Shown here: positions 61,380 to 64,000 of the stretch, piece by piece
Layout: the number at the start of each line of letters is the position of its first letter
How positions within the stretch are numbered: position 1 is the stretch's first letter
Assembly (NCBI GenBank): GCA_035293765.1
Contig: DATGMF010000088.1
Span: 62,001 to 126,000, forward strand
DNA from: DASRHT01 sp035293765
Lineage (GTDB): Bacteria > Chloroflexota > Ktedonobacteria > Ktedonobacterales > Ktedonobacteraceae
Direction of reading: 5' to 3'
DNA: 64,000 bases
The notes under the pieces: model-generated
The model's input: only the letters and a program-made list of their open reading frames with translations
The model's database searches: none
What the model was told of the DNA's origin: nothing
Made by a program: the position numbers and the translations under genes

Positions 61380-62564
61380 ATGGATTGGAAGTCGTTCGGC
61401 TATTCAGGCTCGCACTACGATGATGTAGGTTTCCCACATCCAGGGGAATTAATGCGACAGAGGCGACAGGAGTTAGGCATGTCACAAGAACAGTTAGCGG
61501 ACGAATTAGGCGTATCCCGTAGCATGATAGCCCGAATGGAGAACTCAGGGACAGGGCTGGATAGCATCGTTACCCGCAGGAAGTTAGCGAAGATTTTAGG
61601 TGTGGCTCCAATCATGCTCGGCGTTGTCTCACTCGAAGATGTTGCGAAAGGCGCTACACACCTCTATTCCGTGAGCATCCTCAGAAAAACCCTGCACTAC
61701 CACACTGAGGCGTATTTCTCTGGCGCGTCTGTTGGCGGCGTCGGGGAAGTGCAAGAGATGGTACAGCAGATACACGACATATCCAGGTCGCTCAACCATA
61801 AAAATAAGGATTTGTTGGGCGTGCTGGCTCAGTATGCGGAACTTGGGGCAGCTATCGCGCAAGAAGAACAAGACTACCGGATGAGTGAGTGGTTTGCGAA
61901 GTGGGCCGTGTCACTCGCTCGGAAGCTGGACGATAACACCTTGTTGGCTGGCGGACTGATGAATATGAGTAGCGCCCTCTACCGCAAGGGGGATTACGCC
62001 AACGCACAGAAACACATCGATGAAGCCCTCTCGTTGAAGCTCCCTACTCCGATACTTGGGGCCGTATCGCTGGATGCTGCAAGAATTTACTCGAAAAGTG
62101 GCGCTGAGGGGGCAGTCAAGCTTCTCGAAACGTCTACCTCTATTGCTCGCAAAGTTACGACTTGGGATAACCATACGATACTAGCGGACCTGGGGTTTTG
62201 CCATATACGGGGTGCAAGAGTGCTTCTCAACCTGGGGGATACGAACAGCGCATTAGAGCACATCGAGATGGCCGATAGCGTGGTGTCAAATAAATTCATG
62301 CGGCGGCGGTCTATCATCCAGGCACTACAGGCAGAGATTTACATTGCGAAACGGATGTATCACGATGCCCTCATTCATGCAGATAACGCCCTAACACTGG
62401 CGAAAGACCTGGCCGCGAATGAGAACCTTGTGAAAGGCCACATCCTGAACCTCGCCAACCTGCTCAAAGCTAGCCCATTCGGGACTTCCAGGGAGGTGCA
62501 GGTATTTGCCAACAGGGTTAGCCTTTTCATCGGAAACAGGAACGTCAAGCCAGCCGCTTGCTAG
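61380..62564 (+). CDS. XRE-family regulator of the integrative element
   Basis: 394-aa protein. The helix-turn-helix (~20-80) contains LMRQRRQELGMSQEQLADEL and VSRSMIARMEN. The rest is a TPR-like helical solenoid (YRKGDYANAQKHIDEALSL, HIEMADSV, YHDALIHADNAL). Such repressors with TPR-type sensor domains often respond to peptides or phage proteins and control excision of integrated elements. It is divergently organised from the two small minus-strand genes, and its promoter lies in a region of inverted repeats, so it probably regulates both directions. GGAGGAGGTGAG precedes the ATG. It differs from the chromosomal XRE protein at 1492. Confidence 0.83.
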   Translation: MDWKSFGYSGSHYDDVGFPHPGELMRQRRQELGMSQEQLADELGVSRSMIARMENSGTGLDSIVTRRKLAKILGVAPIMLGVVSLEDVAKGATHLYSVSILRKTLHYHTEAYFSGASVGGVGEVQEMVQQIHDISRSLNHKNKDLLGVLAQYAELGAAIAQEEQDYRMSEWFAKWAVSLARKLDDNTLLAGGLMNMSSALYRKGDYANAQKHIDEALSLKLPTPILGAVSLDAARIYSKSGAEGAVKLLETSTSIARKVTTWDNHTILADLGFCHIRGARVLLNLGDTNSALEHIEMADSVVSNKFMRRRSIIQALQAEIYIAKRMYHDALIHADNALTLAKDLAANENLVKGHILNLANLLKASPFGTSREVQVFANRVSLFIGNRNVKPAAC

Positions 62565-62624
62565 AGGAAAGGGCCGATAAAAAAATTACCGAACCACACG
62601 TACCGGGTAATAAAATTTTACCTG

Positions 62625-62788
62625 GGCGCTTACCTTTACACTCCCCGACACTTACCGGATATCAAAAAATTTACCCACGGCGCTTACTAACACTTACCGA
62701 ACACATCCCACGACAAGGATGCGACAAAAAAAGTGTCGGCGCGACAAGAAAGTGTCGTGGTGACGCGGGATGGACAAAAAATGTGCCG
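62625..62788. repeat. Iteron-like repeats
   Basis: GGCGCTTAC occurs at 62625-62633 and 62679-62687. CACTTACCG occurs at 62649-62657 and 62691-62699. GCGACAA..AAAGTGTCG occurs at 62721-62738 and 62741-62757, with a third diverged unit at 62772-62788. The last type is also internally palindromic (CGACA / TGTCG). Confidence 0.7.
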
Positions 62789-62943
62789 AAAATCATGTTA
62801 CTCTTCAAGCAACCAACCGTTGTAGATAGTGGAAGGCAAAATCCGGGTGTGTGTTTGCACATGTCCAGAAGTACTGCCCCAAAGACATTAGTACTACTTT
62901 GCCAAATTCCCTGAAAACTCGTCCAAAAGGTGGCCCAAAACAA

Positions 62944-63131
62944 GGTATTTTTCGCTATACTTGTATAGATAGTTTGTTATTCGAGAGTTTAACACCAGCC
63001 TCATGGTTCAGTTCCGCAGAAACATACGAGTTTTTCACCGGCCCCAAAAATTGGTCAAAGAGGTGATGCAATTCGGTAAATTTTCTGTATACTTGTAGTA
63101 GATGGTGTTATTCGAGAGACCACCAAGCCTC
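62944..63131. repeat. Pair of ~58-base direct repeats upstream of the small HTH gene
   Basis: Copy A (62944-63003) and copy B (63075-63131) share TATACTTGTA, then GTTATTCGAGAG and ACCA.GCCTCA in the same order and spacing. Each includes a TATACT box, so they may be duplicated promoters or operator regions. Confidence 0.7.
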
Positions 63132-63177
63132 ACAAAGTTCGTCTCACCAGCAACAAAAACAGAAAGGATGTAACTTC

Positions 63178-63351
63178 ATGCTCACATTGAAGGATGCCGC
63201 GAAAGTGATTGGAGTGCCCTATAATAGTGTTCTCTTTCACTACAGGCTCGGCAGGATACCTGTTCAGCAAGTCGGGCGGTACCAACTCATCGACCCCACC
63301 GTGTTGAGGGCAGTGCTAGCGGCATACGGCTATCGGAAACGGCAGAAGTAA
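63178..63351 (+). CDS. Excisionase-like small HTH protein
   Basis: 57-aa protein starting MLTLKDAAKVIGV and continuing with YNSVLFHYRLGRIPVQQVG and a basic end (GYRKRQK). This is the winged MerR/Xis-type fold (helix-turn-helix plus wing) of excisionases and AlpA-like activators. AAAGGA lies upstream of the ATG at 63178. It sits between the repeat region and the primase gene of the element. A role in excision or in switching on replication is inferred from size, fold and position. Confidence 0.72.
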   Translation: MLTLKDAAKVIGVPYNSVLFHYRLGRIPVQQVGRYQLIDPTVLRAVLAAYGYRKRQK

Positions 63352-63516
63352 CTCGTAGCGCAACAAGAGAATAATGGAACCAAGCGAGAGTCCTCCATTT
63401 TGAAGGGCTTTTTCTTTTGGCTCAAAAAAGAGAAAGGCCCCGGTCGCTGCGAACGATTGAGGCCCAAGAGTTTATTCCCTGGCAGGCTCGTCAGGGAGAA
63501 AGGAAAAACAACTATC

Positions 63517-64000
63517 ATGCAGGATTATACCACAATCGCCAAACATTTTCACACCCTCGGCCTGAACGTTATCCCTGTTATACCGGGGGAGAAGAGACCA
63601 GCTATCTCCTGGGCACAGTACCAAGACGAACGGCAGGATATAGCAGAGGTAGAGGCGATGAAGTGGGAGGGGTCATTAGCGGCAATCGACGGGCCGGGCA
63701 GCATCAGGTGCTTTGACTTTGATGGGCTTGCTTACATCGGCGAGGTAAATGAGCTTCTTGACCAGCTAGGGCTACCTCACACGTACGAATGGGTGGTGAA
63801 ATCAGGCGGAGGCTATCATGTGTGGTTTCGCTCAGAAGGTGAACTTCCAGGCGGCAAGAACATACTTGTAGGGAAGGGTTTTCCAGGGGTATTCAAGCAA
63901 CTAGAACTCCGGTGGTTCGGGCACTGCACCCTGCTTCCAACCTCATCGCACCCGACCAACCCAAACGGCTATCGTTGCGTGCATTGTGACCTACCGACCA
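63517..64000 (+). CDS. Primase-polymerase (Prim-Pol) replication protein, partial
   Basis: The gene starts at ATG 63517 (AAAGGA upstream) and runs off the window after 161 codons. The visible part matches the bifunctional DNA primase/polymerase N-terminal domain. It has HTLGLNVIPVIPGEKRPAI and WAQYQ at the start, CFDFDG with the catalytic acidic pair near residue 68, and KSGGGYHVWF near residue 100, the family's SGGGxH motif. Such proteins, often fused to a helicase, start replication of phages, plasmids and satellites. A hairpin-like T/A-rich sequence lies in the 160-base gap before it. The 3' part of the gene and any helicase domain lie beyond the window. Confidence 0.8.
   Translation, partial: MQDYTTIAKHFHTLGLNVIPVIPGEKRPAISWAQYQDERQDIAEVEAMKWEGSLAAIDGPGSIRCFDFDGLAYIGEVNELLDQLGLPHTYEWVVKSGGGYHVWFRSEGELPGGKNILVGKGFPGVFKQLELRWFGHCTLLPTSSHPTNPNGYRCVHCDLPT

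Larger units (their letters stand above)
62565..63177. other. Repeat-rich non-coding region, candidate replication origin
   Basis: About 610 bases without a supportable gene. It is packed with short direct repeats (see the two repeat entries) and lies between the regulator and the excisionase/primase genes. That position, the AT-rich runs and the iteron-like repeats suggest the origin of replication of the element. Confidence 0.5.

Noticed and set aside
62558..62914. 118-aa plus-strand frame in the iteron region
   Set aside because: It starts inside the end of the XRE gene, has no ribosome binding site and encodes a low-complexity sequence created by the repeats.
63417..63716. 99-aa plus-strand frame at the start of the primase gene
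   Set aside because: It is in another frame from the Prim-Pol gene, whose DFD and SGGGxH motifs show the true frame from 63517.

Overview
The window looks like chromosomal DNA of a Chloroflexota bacterium of the class Ktedonobacteria. This is inferred from gene content, not from an rRNA or marker tree. The supporting features are several XRE regulators carrying TPR or NB-ARC modules, a zinc-ribbon Ser/Thr kinase with a long TPR tail, a secreted ricin-type lectin protein, a class A penicillin-binding protein, and the absence of outer-membrane genes. Most genes have good Shine-Dalgarno sites, and GTG or TTG starts are common.

Layout. Positions 1-2.7 kb hold an M16 peptidase and an XRE regulator. 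Positions 2.7-11.4 kb hold a tight six-gene minus-strand exopolysaccharide operon: GT4 transferase, initiating sugar-phosphate transferase, Wzz/Wzc-like co-polymerase, a fused polymerase-flippase, GT2 transferase and methyltransferase. At 11.9-12.5 kb tRNA-Lys(TTT) is met head-on by a PD-(D/E)XK nuclease gene whose stop codon touches the tRNA discriminator base. Positions 13-22 kb carry housekeeping genes (response regulator, YtxH protein, Ada, M20 amidohydrolase, SbcD-like nuclease, lipoprotein, GalU, histidine kinase). tRNA-Asn and an MgtE transporter follow, then two tandem thymidylate kinases. At 27.6-29.6 kb a prolyl oligopeptidase gene has lost its middle to a small foreign gene. Positions 30-40 kb carry a STAND-type regulator, hydrolases, an MBL-rhodanese protein, a GntR regulator and a Fur/ferritin-VIT1 pair with a Fur box.

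Positions 40.3-43.9 kb are an AT-rich island of three DNA adenine methyltransferases with a short ORF that may be a restriction-enzyme remnant. Positions 44-52 kb carry a PRC-barrel protein, Ser/Thr kinase, RsmA and PBP1A. Positions 52.3-56.1 kb form a poly-N-acetylglucosamine-like operon ending in an unusual glycosidase-deacetylase fusion. A large secreted Exordium-like/ricin protein follows.

From about 59.2 kb to the end lies the left part of an integrative element. It begins at a tRNA-Met-like 3' half that looks like an attachment site. It carries a tyrosine recombinase, small genes of unknown function, a divergently organised XRE regulator, an iteron-rich non-coding stretch, a 57-codon excisionase-like gene and a primase-polymerase gene running off the window. 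The order (int, regulator, repeats, small HTH, primase) resembles phage satellites or small replicating integrative elements.

The most interesting observation is a second PD-(D/E)XK nuclease gene just outside that element. Its stop codon also exactly abuts the 3' end of a tRNA-like sequence in convergent orientation, so this arrangement occurs twice in 64 kb.
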